A DNA stretch of 15,429 nt from CAYHPY01 sp964358485 (GCA_964358485.1 CAYHPY010000091.1:1-15429); one strand, 5' to 3'; numbered from the stretch's first letter, positions 1 to 7,557 are shown. The notes: generated from the letters alone by a model not told the origin. A program made the numbers and translations.

Positions 1-555
1 GGGCGGGCCGAAGTGGGCGCGTCCGGACAAAAGGAGGCTCTCGATGGGGCCGGTTTTGGCCTCGTCCCGGGCCTGGGGGGCGTCCAACCGCGGGCTCGCG
101 CCCGACGGGACCTCCGGAATTTCGGACGGGTCATCCGAGCCGGGGAGCTTGGGGGCGGACTCGAACAGCCGGGAGGCCCCGAGGCTCAAATCCTCGGCCC
201 CGGAGGCGCTTTCGGCCGAAGCCTGGAGCAAATCTTGGACCTGGACCTGGCCGGCTTGGAGGATATCAATCGCGCCCGCGGATTCGGCCGCGGGCGCGAC
301 CGACGCTTGGATGGAAATTACCGGCGCGGCCGACGGCGTCGGGAGCGTCGGGGCGGCCTTTAGACCCGGCGCGAAAAGCGGCGCCTTCCCTTGCCAAGAA
401 TTCAGCTTGACCGTGGGCGTTCCGTAGCCTTGCCCCGGGGCCGTTCGGACCCGAATAACCTGCGCGGCCGCTTCAAAAGGTTGGAGCCCCGCGAGGACGA
501 AGGAAAGGATCAGGGCCAAAGGAGCGGCATATCGACGGCCGGGGGCGCGGAGCAT
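1..555 (-). CDS. Exported protein, N-terminal 185 residues only (partial, runs off the left edge)
   Basis: The reading frame is open from ATG at 555 to the window edge without a stop. The first 31 residues look like a Sec signal peptide: positive n-region with R3, R7 and R8, hydrophobic core APLALILSFVLAG, and an AAA-Q cleavage site after about residue 31. The mature part seen (residues 32-185) is low-complexity and rich in Ala, Pro, Ser, Gly and acidic residues, with no cysteine and no recognisable domain. It looks like a disordered linker ahead of a domain that would lie outside the window. A perfect TATAAT sits only 9 nt upstream of the ATG, so the message may be leaderless; there is no convincing ribosome binding site. 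It is divergent from the small membrane-protein gene at 731. Function unknown. That the frame is coding is supported by the signal peptide and by third-position G/C bias. Confidence 0.75.
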   Translation of the reverse strand, partial: MLRAPGRRYAAPLALILSFVLAGLQPFEAAAQVIRVRTAPGQGYGTPTVKLNSWQGKAPLFAPGLKAAPTLPTPSAAPVISIQASVAPAAESAGAIDILQAGQVQVQDLLQASAESASGAEDLSLGASRLFESAPKLPGSDDPSEIPEVPSGASPRLDAPQARDEAKTGPIESLLLSGRAHFGPP

Positions 556-564
556 GGCCTTTAA

Positions 565-570
565 ATTATA
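565..570 (-). promoter_or_regulatory. Perfect -10 box TATAAT for the exported protein gene, possibly leaderless
   Basis: On the minus strand the hexamer TATAAT ends 9 nt before the ATG at 555. A start site 6-8 nt downstream of it would fall within a few bases of the start codon. No good -35 hexamer is seen at 16-18 bp. An AT-rich hexamer stands out in this GC-rich background. Confidence 0.5.
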
Positions 571-634
571 CGCCCGGATTCCGTCTCCACTCTAGGTCGT
601 TTGGCCCGAGTCCGGTGGGTCCTTGGATTTGTTC

Positions 635-680
635 CCAACGACAAAATCACTTTCGCCGGTGAAAGCGATTTTGTCGTTGG
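635..680. repeat. 46-bp near-perfect palindrome (dyad 1)
   Basis: The two 23-bp halves are reverse complements except at two symmetric positions per half. The outer arm is CCAACGACAAAATC and its complement GATTTTGTCGTTGG. The centre lies between 657 and 658. As an RNA hairpin on either strand it keeps long pairing with one wobble and one A-C mismatch. Its place between two divergent promoters argues for a protein-binding operator rather than a terminator. Confidence 0.7.
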
Positions 681-705
681 CGACAAAAAGTCATTTTGTT
701 TTAAT
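677..705 (+). promoter_or_regulatory. Candidate sigma-70 promoter for the small membrane protein
   Basis: TTGGCG (677-682, 4 of 6 to TTGACA) and TTTAAT (700-705, 5 of 6 to TATAAT) are separated by 17 bp. Transcription would start near 712, just before the GGAGGTGA ribosome binding site at 719-726. The -35 overlaps the end of dyad 1 and the spacer is dyad 2. Confidence 0.5.
683..699. repeat. Second dyad (ACAAAA-AGTCA-TTTTGT) sharing the half-site of dyad 1
   Basis: ACAAAA at 683-688 and TTTTGT at 694-699 form a perfect 6-bp inverted repeat. The inverted block 687-699 also matches dyad 1's half-site (ACAAAATxACTTT read on the minus strand) at 12 of 13 bases. The centre lies about 33 bp, close to three helical turns, from dyad 1. 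It exactly fills the spacer of the promoter at 677-705. Confidence 0.6.
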
Positions 706-718
706 GTGATTTCAAAGT

Positions 719-726
719 GGAGGTGA
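719..726 (+). promoter_or_regulatory. Strong ribosome binding site GGAGGTGA
   Basis: It is a near-complete anti-16S match with 4 nt to the ATG at 731. It is the strongest ribosome binding site noticed in the window and fixes the start of the 98-residue protein. Confidence 0.8.
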
Positions 727-730
727 CGAA

Positions 731-1027
731 ATGAACCGAATCGCCGCGGGCTTGCTCCTGGCCGCTTTCGCGGTCTTCAACATCTATGTCCTCCGGACGG
801 TCGGCTACTGGGCCGTGGTCCGGGACCCGTTCAAGCTCTTGTCCACCACGCAGGTCTTCGTGGATCTGACCATCGCGTTGAGCCTGGTCAACTTGTGGAT
901 CCTGCTGGATTGCCGGCGGCGCGGGCGGACCTGGCTCTTTGTCCCTTTCCTGCTCATGACCATCATGCTGGGCTCGATGGGGCCGCTGCTGTATCTGGCG
1001 TTGAGGAAAGACCCTCCGGGCACCTAG
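731..1027 (+). CDS. Small three-helix membrane protein, DUF2834-like
   Basis: This 98-residue protein has three predicted membrane helices at about residues 5-24, 40-60 and 67-92. The charged loop DCRRRGR (60-66) fits a cytoplasmic loop between helices 2 and 3. The pattern of an acidic residue in helix 2 (VDLTIALSLVNLW), an R-rich loop, then GSMGPLLYLALR at the C-terminus resembles the short DUF2834-type membrane proteins; this assignment is from memory of the pattern only. The start is well supported by GGAGGTGA four nt before ATG. It is the only rightward gene, converges on the lipoprotein gene with a 21-nt gap, and is probably controlled by the dyads upstream. Function unknown. Confidence 0.85.
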   Translation: MNRIAAGLLLAAFAVFNIYVLRTVGYWAVVRDPFKLLSTTQVFVDLTIALSLVNLWILLDCRRRGRTWLFVPFLLMTIMLGSMGPLLYLALRKDPPGT

Positions 1028-1036
1028 CCCGGGGGG
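1012..1036 (+). terminator. GC-rich hairpin over the stop codon of the membrane-protein gene
   Basis: A 10-bp stem (1012-1021 with 1027-1036, one T-G wobble) encloses the loop ACCTA (1022-1026). The TAG stop codon (1025-1027) spans the loop and the first base of the 3' arm. It lies at the junction of two convergent genes, so a termination role is natural. No T-run follows on either strand, so it is not a classical intrinsic terminator. Confidence 0.35.
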
Positions 1037-1048
1037 GCGAAGCGCGGG

Positions 1049-1558
1049 TTAGGGCAGGGTCGTCGGGCAGACCGCCCCGCCCTCGCCCAGCGTGGCCGAG
1101 TAGGGTTTGTCGCCGCCGAAGGTGATTGTCGCCGAACGGCCGGCCAAATCAATCTCCAATCTGTTGCCCGGAGCGCGGTCCTCCGGCACGGCGGTGATGA
1201 CCTTGGCGGTCCACTCGGTGACGAGCCAGCGGCGCTGGGCGGCGTGCAGGGATTGCCGGGAAGGGGCCAGCCATTTCCCGGCCGAGATCTTGGGCATCAT
1301 GAAGGCGAAGGCCTCCACGCAGGCCTTGCGCTCCTTCCAACATTGGAGATCGACGGTGTTGATCCGAAAGCCGGCGGCCGAACGCGCGCCGTCGGAGCCG
1401 GGGCCGTCGATCCAGGTCCCGGTTAGAGTGACCTTGGCGCCCTCGGCCTCCATGGAAAAATCCGGCAGGCCGGGGCAGAGGCTTTTCTCGCGGCAGGCGG
1501 TCAGCGGGAGAATGAGCAACAGCAGGGCCGACAAGCGTGCGGCGAGGGCGATGGTCAT
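1049..1558 (-). CDS. Small lipoprotein of unknown function at the end of the catabolic operon
   Basis: The 169-residue product starts MTIALAARLSALLLLILPLTAC, with lipobox L-T-A-C and the lipidated cysteine at residue 22. After that come four further cysteines, in the contexts SLC, LQC, KAC and AVC, which could form two disulfides in an exported protein. No known domain is recognised. Two upstream in-frame starts exist: TTG at 1576, and ATG at 1573, which overlaps the nitrilase stop as TGATG. The ATG at 1558 is preferred because it has GGAG at proper spacing and gives a textbook signal peptide. Its coupling to the nitrilase gene suggests co-transcription with the catabolic enzymes. A role in the cell envelope, for example near a transporter for their substrate, is inference only. 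Confidence 0.75.
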   Translation of the reverse strand: MTIALAARLSALLLLILPLTACREKSLCPGLPDFSMEAEGAKVTLTGTWIDGPGSDGARSAAGFRINTVDLQCWKERKACVEAFAFMMPKISAGKWLAPSRQSLHAAQRRWLVTEWTAKVITAVPEDRAPGNRLEIDLAGRSATITFGGDKPYSATLGEGGAVCPTTLP

Positions 1559-1572
1559 GGGGTCTCCAGTCA

Positions 1573-2508
1573 TCAATAGATTTCCGGCCGGGCGTCGCGC
1601 GCCAAGTTCCAGCCGGAGGGATCGGGGCGCTTGAGGGAGCCCAAATCCAGGTCCGAAATCACCAGGCGGGGATTGCGGCTCAGGTTCTTGAGCTTATTCC
1701 CGTCCGGCCCCGCGAAGTAACTGCGGCCGAAGTAGGACTGCCCCCAGGGCTTCTCCGTGCCGCGCCGGTTGGAGCCTCCGATGAAGACCCGGTGGCGGCA
1801 CGCGTCCACCAAGAATTCCAGGTCCCAAAGCCGCCGGGATTTGGCCCCGAAGGTGACGGCCGGGGAGAAAATCAGTTCGGCCCCCGCCCGGGCCAGGGCG
1901 CGGACAACACCTTCAAAATGCCGGTCGTAACAAACGGCGACCCCGATTTTTCCTGCCGTGGTTTGAAACACCGGGAAGTGCGGGTTCTTTCCCAAAATGG
2001 CCGTTGAGGGCGAGTTCGGCCGCCCTTCCCCGCGCCCGTAATAAAAGGTTTCCGTGAAACACCCCTTCTCGTTGGCCCCTTCCGGGATGTGGGTCTTGCG
2101 GTATTTCCCCAGCACCCGCCCTTTTTCATCGATGACCACGGCCGCGTTGAAGCGCTTGCCGGTGCGGGCGTCGAGTTCGTAGATCGGGGCCACGATGATC
2201 AGCTTCAGATCCGCCGCCGTTTGCCGGAGAATCCTCACGCTCGGTCCGGTGGCGGCGTCCTCGGCCAGCGCGCGCCACATCGGGTTTTTTTCAAGCGCGA
2301 AGTAGGGGGAGGCGAAGAGCTCACCCAGACAGATGATTTCGGCGCCTCGCGCGCGGGCCGCCCGGATAAGGGCGATGTTGTGCTCCAGGTTGGCCGCGCG
2401 GATGTCGCCCAGTCGGTCCTTGAGGCGGCCCAGGTCCGCCGCGCGCCGGGGCATCTCCCGGAACGCGTCGACCGTCTGGGTCAGCGCCGCGCGCAGGACC
2501 CGTTTCAC
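1573..2508 (-). CDS. Nitrilase-superfamily amidohydrolase, beta-ureidopropionase-like
   Basis: This 311-residue carbon-nitrogen hydrolase should cleave an N-carbamoyl group, releasing CO2, ammonia and an amine. The catalytic triad is visible as E63 (LGELFASPYF), K138 (GKYRKTHIP) and C193 (GVAVCYDRHF). The segments SPAVTFGAKSRRLWDLE, GQSYFGRSYFAGPDG and NLSRNPRLVISDLDL, with the RPEIY end, follow the beta-ureidopropionase pattern rather than plain nitrilases or N-carbamoylputrescine amidohydrolases. The length is slightly short for the family. The start is GTG at 2508: GTGA overlaps the stop of the M20 gene by 4 nt and GGAGG lies 7 nt upstream. An in-frame extension to 2661 is only the shadow of that gene. 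The true substrate is unproven. In this setting a ureido intermediate of purine or pyrimidine breakdown is likely. Confidence 0.85.
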   Translation of the reverse strand: MKRVLRAALTQTVDAFREMPRRAADLGRLKDRLGDIRAANLEHNIALIRAARARGAEIICLGELFASPYFALEKNPMWRALAEDAATGPSVRILRQTAADLKLIIVAPIYELDARTGKRFNAAVVIDEKGRVLGKYRKTHIPEGANEKGCFTETFYYGRGEGRPNSPSTAILGKNPHFPVFQTTAGKIGVAVCYDRHFEGVVRALARAGAELIFSPAVTFGAKSRRLWDLEFLVDACRHRVFIGGSNRRGTEKPWGQSYFGRSYFAGPDGNKLKNLSRNPRLVISDLDLGSLKRPDPSGWNLARDARPEIY

Positions 2509-3770
2509 GCTTCTTCCTCCAGAAGGGTCCGGGCCGCGTTGGCCAGGACGGCCACCCCGTCGGCGCATTGCTTGGGGGTGGAGAACTCGCGGGGGTTGTG
2601 GCTGATGCCGTCGTATTCGCCCGGCACGAAGACCATGGCCGTTTTGCAAAGCCGGCTCCATTCCTGGGCGTCGTGTCCCGCCCCGGAGAGAATCGGCGCG
2701 TGGCTGAGGCCCAGGCCGTCGGCCGTGGCCCCGAGCAGGGCCTGGACCGAGGGATTGAACGCGATCCGCGGGGTTTTGGCCGTCTGCCGCCAGGTGATTC
2801 GGACCCGCTCCCGTTTTTCCACCATCTTGAGAAACGCCGTCAATTCCTCTTCGGCCTTCTTCATCATCGGGTCGGAGGGATTACGGAAATCCACGCTGCA
2901 CACGACTCGTCCCGGCACGACATTGACCATCCCGGGTTTGACGGCCCAGGCCCCCATGGTGGCGCGCATGTCGCGCCCGAAGCGCCCGGAGGCGGTCATG
3001 TCCCGGATTTTGAGATTCACCCGCGAGGCGGCCACGCCCGCGTCCCGCCGAAAGCTCATGGGGGTCGTCCCGGCGTGGGCCGATTTCCCCTCGATGCTCA
3101 GCTCCCGCCAGGAAATGGCCTGAACCCCCATCACGACCCCGATGTCGAGGCCCCGGCTGCGCAGGATGGGCCCTTGTTCGATGTGGCATTCCAGGTAGGC
3201 GTGTGGGTTGATTCTTCCGAGGGGTTCTTCCCCGAGGAAGCCGATCTTTCCCAGTTCATCCTTGATTGATAAGCCGTCGCGGTCCCTGAGAGCGTAGGCC
3301 TTGGATAGCGCAACCCGTCCGGTCGCGACCGCGCTGCCCAGCATATCCACGCCGAAGCGGCAGCCCTCTTCTTCGGTGAAAAACGCGAGGACCAGGGGGC
3401 GGGTTGTTTTTAGGCCGTGGTCGTTGAGCGAACGAACCACCTCGAGCGCCCCCAGAACGCCTAAACAACCGTCGAAGATTCCGGCCGCCGGAACGGAGTC
3501 GATGTGCGAGCCCAAGAGGACCGGCGCCAGATGGGGACGCAGGCCCTCGCGGCGCCCATAAACGTTGCCGATCTTGTCGATGGAAACTTTCAGGCCCGCC
3601 GCCTTGAACCATTTCACGACCAAGCGGCGGCCCGCGCAGTCGGCCGCGGTCAGGGCCAATCGGTTGACGCCGATGAGGCCCGTGGCCTCGTCTTTGTACG
3701 CCCCGATCTTGCCCAGCTCCCGGAGCGAGGCTCGCAGGCGGGCGCCGTTGATCTTCAAAGTTTTCGCCAT
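2505..3770 (-). CDS. M20-family N-carbamoyl amino acid hydrolase / allantoate amidohydrolase-type enzyme
   Basis: This 421-residue, cytosolic, two-metal hydrolase belongs to the hydantoinase/carbamoylase branch of peptidase family M20, which includes N-carbamoyl-L-amino acid hydrolase, allantoate amidohydrolase and microbial beta-ureidopropionase. Metal-site motifs are LLGSHIDSV (H89, D91), IFDGCLG (D100), TEEEGCRFG (E133/E134) and CHIEQGP (H196). The late motifs GHDAQEW and GISHNPREFS complete the family signature. Length is normal. ATG at 3770 has GGAGAGG just upstream, and the gene overlaps the end of the SsnA-like gene by 16 nt. It is not of the YgeY branch found in the E. coli purine cluster, so the pathway step may be handled differently here. 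The exact substrate cannot be told from sequence. Confidence 0.88.
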   Translation of the reverse strand: MAKTLKINGARLRASLRELGKIGAYKDEATGLIGVNRLALTAADCAGRRLVVKWFKAAGLKVSIDKIGNVYGRREGLRPHLAPVLLGSHIDSVPAAGIFDGCLGVLGALEVVRSLNDHGLKTTRPLVLAFFTEEEGCRFGVDMLGSAVATGRVALSKAYALRDRDGLSIKDELGKIGFLGEEPLGRINPHAYLECHIEQGPILRSRGLDIGVVMGVQAISWRELSIEGKSAHAGTTPMSFRRDAGVAASRVNLKIRDMTASGRFGRDMRATMGAWAVKPGMVNVVPGRVVCSVDFRNPSDPMMKKAEEELTAFLKMVEKRERVRITWRQTAKTPRIAFNPSVQALLGATADGLGLSHAPILSGAGHDAQEWSRLCKTAMVFVPGEYDGISHNPREFSTPKQCADGVAVLANAARTLLEEEA

Positions 3771-4999
3771 AACCTCTCCGCCTGCTTGCGCGTGAATTTC
3801 AGGATTTTTTCCTCATCGGCGCTCACCAGCTTGCGGCGATGCACGATCAGCCGCCCTCTCGCGATCACGCTTTCCACATGGGACCGGTTGAGCCCGTAGA
3901 GGACATGGCCCGCCCAGTTTTTCTCGGTCACCGGGGTGGGGGAGGCGTAGTCCAGGACGACCAGGTTGTCGTCGCCGTCCCCGGAAAATCCGTTGGCGCC
4001 GATGTAGTCATGGACCCGGCGCAGGCGCGCGTAGGCGGCGGCGGGGAAATAGCCGCCCTCGGCTTGTCCGGCCAGGAAGGAGGCGCGGGCGGCGGCCAAT
4101 GCGTCGCCGTGCATGCCGTCGGTCCCCAGCAGGAGGCGGTCTCCCAATCCCTCGGCGCGGAATTTCCCCACCGCGTTGTTTTGATTGCTCTCCGGGTTCT
4201 CCACGAGCCAGGCCGGGTTGTCCCGGAAAATTTTCCGCTCCCGGGGGTCGAGGTGGATGCCGTGGGCCAGCAGGGTCTTCGAACTGTGCAGGACGCCCGC
4301 GGCCTCGAAGCGCTCCAGGACGCGCACCCCGTGGGCCTTGAGGCAATGGCGCTCATCGGAGACGGCCTCGGCCGCGTGGACATGAATCCCCGTTCCGAAA
4401 GTTCGGGCCAGGGCGGCCGCCTTGGCCAGCAGGGAGTCGGAGACGGTGAAGGAGGCGTGCAGGCCGACCAGGCCCTGCCGCCGGCCCAGGTGGCGCTCGG
4501 TTTCCCGCAGGCCCTCGTCGCGGGAGGCAGCGCCGTCCCGGTCGGAGAGCTCGTAGCAGAGCAGGTGGGACAAACCGATTTCTTCGAGAGCGGAAGCGAT
4601 CTCATCCAGACAGCCCGGGACGAAATTTGGAGAAGAATGGTGGTCGATGATGAAGGTCGTCCCGGCCTTGGCGGCTTCCACCGCTCCGGCCAGCGCGCAG
4701 GCCCGCACCATGTCCCGGTCCAGCTTTTTGTCCAGGTTCCACCAGACGAGGCGCAGGAGGTCGACGAAGTCCTTGGGCGCGCGGCGGGGCGGGGGCATGC
4801 CCCGGGCCAGAGCGGAATAGAGATGGTGGTGCGCGACGGCGAAGGATTTGGTGACCAGGCGCCCGGAGCAGTCCAGGACCCGGGCCCCCGGAGTCGGGCG
4901 CGGCGTGAACCGCACTTTCCCCGGAGACACCTCCAACCCTCCGCGCCGCAAGCGCAGGGTTTTCCAATCCAAGAAGGTCGCGTCTTTAAGAAACAGCAT
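3755..4999 (-). CDS. ssnA: SsnA-type aminohydrolase (amidohydrolase superfamily)
   Basis: This 414-residue TIM-barrel metal-dependent hydrolase resembles E. coli SsnA over its length: AHHHLYSALARGM near residues 56-68, then DFVDLLRLVWWNLDKKLD, IIDHHSSP, and a C-terminal DYASPTPVTEKNWAGH. Metal and catalytic residues are seen as H57/H59 (HxH), H208 and E211 (HVHAAE), H246 (LLAHGIH) and D294 (LLGTDG). SsnA belongs to the guanine/cytosine deaminase-like group and is a standing member of anaerobic purine/urate utilisation clusters, but its reaction is not firmly settled. ATG at 4999 overlaps the XdhD stop as TGATG, with GGAG 4 nt before it, so translation is probably coupled. A deaminase or ring-opening step on a heterocyclic intermediate is the likely role. 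Another chlorohydrolase-type activity cannot be excluded. Confidence 0.85.
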   Translation of the reverse strand: MLFLKDATFLDWKTLRLRRGGLEVSPGKVRFTPRPTPGARVLDCSGRLVTKSFAVAHHHLYSALARGMPPPRRAPKDFVDLLRLVWWNLDKKLDRDMVRACALAGAVEAAKAGTTFIIDHHSSPNFVPGCLDEIASALEEIGLSHLLCYELSDRDGAASRDEGLRETERHLGRRQGLVGLHASFTVSDSLLAKAAALARTFGTGIHVHAAEAVSDERHCLKAHGVRVLERFEAAGVLHSSKTLLAHGIHLDPRERKIFRDNPAWLVENPESNQNNAVGKFRAEGLGDRLLLGTDGMHGDALAAARASFLAGQAEGGYFPAAAYARLRRVHDYIGANGFSGDGDDNLVVLDYASPTPVTEKNWAGHVLYGLNRSHVESVIARGRLIVHRRKLVSADEEKILKFTRKQAERLWRKL

Positions 5000-7557
5000 C
5001 AGACTCCGTGCTTGAGCGGCAAAGTCCGGCGGCGCTTGCCGTCGAACGCCCAGAACGCGTTGGCCACGGCCCCCGCGGTGGGGACCAGGCCGATCTCGCC
5101 GACGCCCTTGGCCCCGTAGGGGCCCAAGGGATCGGGCACCTCTACGCCGATGACGGTGAGCTTGGGCGTTTGGCGCGCGCGCAGGACGCCGCAGTCGCGC
5201 AATTTGAGGGACTTGGGGCGCCCTCCCTCCATGACGAATTCCTCGGTTAAAGCGTAGCCCAGGCCCATGTGCAGGGAGCCTTCGATCTGGCCCTCGAAAA
5301 GAGTGGGGTTGATGATCTTGCCGGCGTCATGGGCCGCGATGAGTTCGGCCACCCGGCCCTCGTCGTCGAGGACCGCGACCTGGGTCGCGTAGCTGTAGGA
5401 ATAATGGGTGACGACGGGCTTGCCGTGCGTGTCATAGCCCGGCTTGGTGGTCCAGTCGCAGACCCACTTGCCCCGGTAGCGCCGTCCGGCCAGGGCGGCC
5501 AAGCCCTCCCGGGCCAGATCGCTCTTGAGCGCTTTGCAGGCGTCGATGAGGGCGTTGCCGACCAGGCTGGTCGCGCGCGAAGCCGTGGTCATGCCCGCGG
5601 GAGTTTTGTCCCCCGTTCGCACGCGCACCGACATGAGGGCGGGAGAAAGGCCGGTTTCCTGGCAGACGACTTGGACGGCGACGGTGTCCACGCCCTGGCC
5701 CATCTCGGTCCAGCCGTGGCGGATCTCGAGGCGCTCCGGGGAAAGAACCGCGATCTCGACCTCCGAATAGTCGGGCATGCCGTTTCCGATGCCGGTGTTT
5801 TTGATGCCGCTGGCGATGCCCGCGAATTTGGCGCGGCGGAAGGCGTCCTTGACCGCCTCCAGCGTGGCCCGCACCCCCACGCCCCCGGTGAGTACCTGGC
5901 CGGTGCTGGTGGAAAGCCCCTCGGTCAGGGCGTTGTCCCAGCGGAATTGCCAGCGGTCGAAGTCCCCCTGCGCGCAGAGTTCGTCGACCGCGCACTCCAT
6001 GGCGAAGGTCGCCTGGTTGGCGCCGAAGCCCCGCATGGCCCCGCAGGGAATGTTGTTGGTGTAGACGGCCGTCGCCTCCACGTCCACGTTGGGCACGAAG
6101 TAGGCGCCGGTGGAGTGGCCCGCCGCGCGCTCGAGCACTTTCATGCCCACCGAGGCGTAGGCCCCGGAGTCTCCGAAGATGCGGGCGCGCAGGGCCAGGA
6201 GCTTGCCGTCCTTTCCGGCCCCGAGCTTGTATTCCATCCGAAGGGGATGGCGCTTGGAATGCATAAGGAGGGACTCCTCCCGCGTCAATTCCACCATCAC
6301 CGGTTTGCCCAACAGGCTCGCGGCCAAAGCCGCGTGGCCTTGGGCCAGCATGTCCTCCTTGCCGCCGAATCCGCCCCCGTTGGGCACCAGGACCACGTCC
6401 ACGGCCTCGGGGGCGACGGCCAGCAGGGCCGCCAACTGGGTCCGGTCTTCGTAGACCCCCTGGCTTTGGGTGTAGACGACCAGCCGCCCGTCCTCGGGCA
6501 GGGCCAAGGCGGCCTCGGGCTCCATGTAGGCATGCTCGATCCACTGTGTCTGGTAAACCGCTTCGTGGATGTAGGCGCATTGCGCGAAGGCTTTTTCGGC
6601 GTCTCCCTTTTTGGCCTTGGAAATCCCGAGCACGTTTCCCTTGGGGCCGATTTTAGGGGCGCCCGTCGCGAGCGCTGCGGGGACGCTGGTCACGGGCTCG
6701 AGGACCTCGTACTCGACGGCGACCGCGCGAGCGGCCGCCTGGGCCTGCTCGCGCGTGTCGGCCACGACCAGGGCCAGGGCGTCTCCGATATAGGCGGTGG
6801 TCTCGCCCGCGGCCACCATCAGCGGCCAATCCTGGATGATCGAGCCCTGCAGGCGGCGTCCCGGAACGTCCCCGGCCAAGAGGACGCGGCGCACCCCGGG
6901 CAGGGCCAGGGCGGGGGCGGGGTCGATCTTGAGGACGCGGGCGCGCGGGTGGTCGGAAAGGCGCGGGGCTCCGTGGAGCATCCCCGGCACGCGCATGTCG
7001 GCGACATAGGGGCGGTCTCCCAGGACGGCGGCCTGGATGCCGTATTTCGGAAGGCGCGTTCCGACGCCGCCCGCGGGCGGGGCGGGGGGAGGCGCCTGGC
7101 CTTCCCGCAGCAGCTTGCCCGCGTCCGAAATCGAGTCCACGATTTTCTTGTAGCCCGTGCAGCGGCAAAGGTGCTGATTGAGCCCGCGCTCGATTTCCTC
7201 ATGCGTCGGCGCGGGCCGGCCCTTGAGCAAGTTCCAGGCCCGCATCACGATCCCGGGAATGCAAAAGCCGCACTGCGCCCCGCCCCGACGCGCGAAGGAT
7301 TCGGCGAAGGCCTCCCGGGCCGGCGCGCCGATGCCCTCGGCGGTCACGACTTCCTTGCCGGCCACCTGGGACATATTGGTCACGCAAGACAGCACGGCCT
7401 TACCCGAAAGCTCCACCGTGCAGCAGCCGCAGGCCGCCTGGGGGGAACAGCCGTCCTTGACCGAGGTGATCCCGGCCTCGTCGCGCAGCCAGCGGAGCAG
7501 GGACCGGTCCGAGGCCCCGGCGTAGTCTTTTTCGATCCCGTTGAGTTTGAAGCGCAT
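4999..7557 (-). CDS. xdhD: XdhD-type molybdenum hydroxylase with fused [2Fe-2S] domain
   Basis: This 852-residue protein joins an iron-sulfur domain to a molybdopterin domain of the xanthine dehydrogenase family. Residues 1-150 hold both [2Fe-2S] sites: C37, C43, C46 (C45 adjacent) and C58, then C96, C99, C131 and C133 (CGFC ... CRC). Molybdenum-domain motifs include GGGFGGKE (394-401), CGAMRGFGANQ (505-515), EMGQGVDT (618-625) and GAKGVGEIG, where E821 is the expected catalytic glutamate. The arrangement matches E. coli XdhD, a purine hydroxylase linked to selenium-dependent purine use. No FAD subunit (YgfM-like) or molybdenum-cofactor maturation gene is in the window, so its electron partner is unknown. 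The start is ATG at 7557, 20 nt after the preceding stop, with AGGAGAG upstream. The longer open frame to 8085 overlaps the PLP gene and is rejected. Confidence 0.9.
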   Translation of the reverse strand: MRFKLNGIEKDYAGASDRSLLRWLRDEAGITSVKDGCSPQAACGCCTVELSGKAVLSCVTNMSQVAGKEVVTAEGIGAPAREAFAESFARRGGAQCGFCIPGIVMRAWNLLKGRPAPTHEEIERGLNQHLCRCTGYKKIVDSISDAGKLLREGQAPPPAPPAGGVGTRLPKYGIQAAVLGDRPYVADMRVPGMLHGAPRLSDHPRARVLKIDPAPALALPGVRRVLLAGDVPGRRLQGSIIQDWPLMVAAGETTAYIGDALALVVADTREQAQAAARAVAVEYEVLEPVTSVPAALATGAPKIGPKGNVLGISKAKKGDAEKAFAQCAYIHEAVYQTQWIEHAYMEPEAALALPEDGRLVVYTQSQGVYEDRTQLAALLAVAPEAVDVVLVPNGGGFGGKEDMLAQGHAALAASLLGKPVMVELTREESLLMHSKRHPLRMEYKLGAGKDGKLLALRARIFGDSGAYASVGMKVLERAAGHSTGAYFVPNVDVEATAVYTNNIPCGAMRGFGANQATFAMECAVDELCAQGDFDRWQFRWDNALTEGLSTSTGQVLTGGVGVRATLEAVKDAFRRAKFAGIASGIKNTGIGNGMPDYSEVEIAVLSPERLEIRHGWTEMGQGVDTVAVQVVCQETGLSPALMSVRVRTGDKTPAGMTTASRATSLVGNALIDACKALKSDLAREGLAALAGRRYRGKWVCDWTTKPGYDTHGKPVVTHYSYSYATQVAVLDDEGRVAELIAAHDAGKIINPTLFEGQIEGSLHMGLGYALTEEFVMEGGRPKSLKLRDCGVLRARQTPKLTVIGVEVPDPLGPYGAKGVGEIGLVPTAGAVANAFWAFDGKRRRTLPLKHGV

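Larger units (their letters stand above)
556..730. other. Divergent intergenic region with operator-like dyads
   Basis: This 175-bp non-coding segment separates the exported-protein gene (leftward) from the membrane-protein gene (rightward). It holds a -10 box for the leftward gene, two stacked inverted repeats, and a -35/-10 pair plus ribosome binding site for the rightward gene. It is AT-richer from about 630 onward than the flanking genes. Confidence 0.7.

Noticed and set aside
2509..2661. Longer N-terminus for the nitrilase
   Set aside because: The extension reads through the M20 gene in another frame. GTG 2508 has GGAGG and a coupled GTGA overlap.
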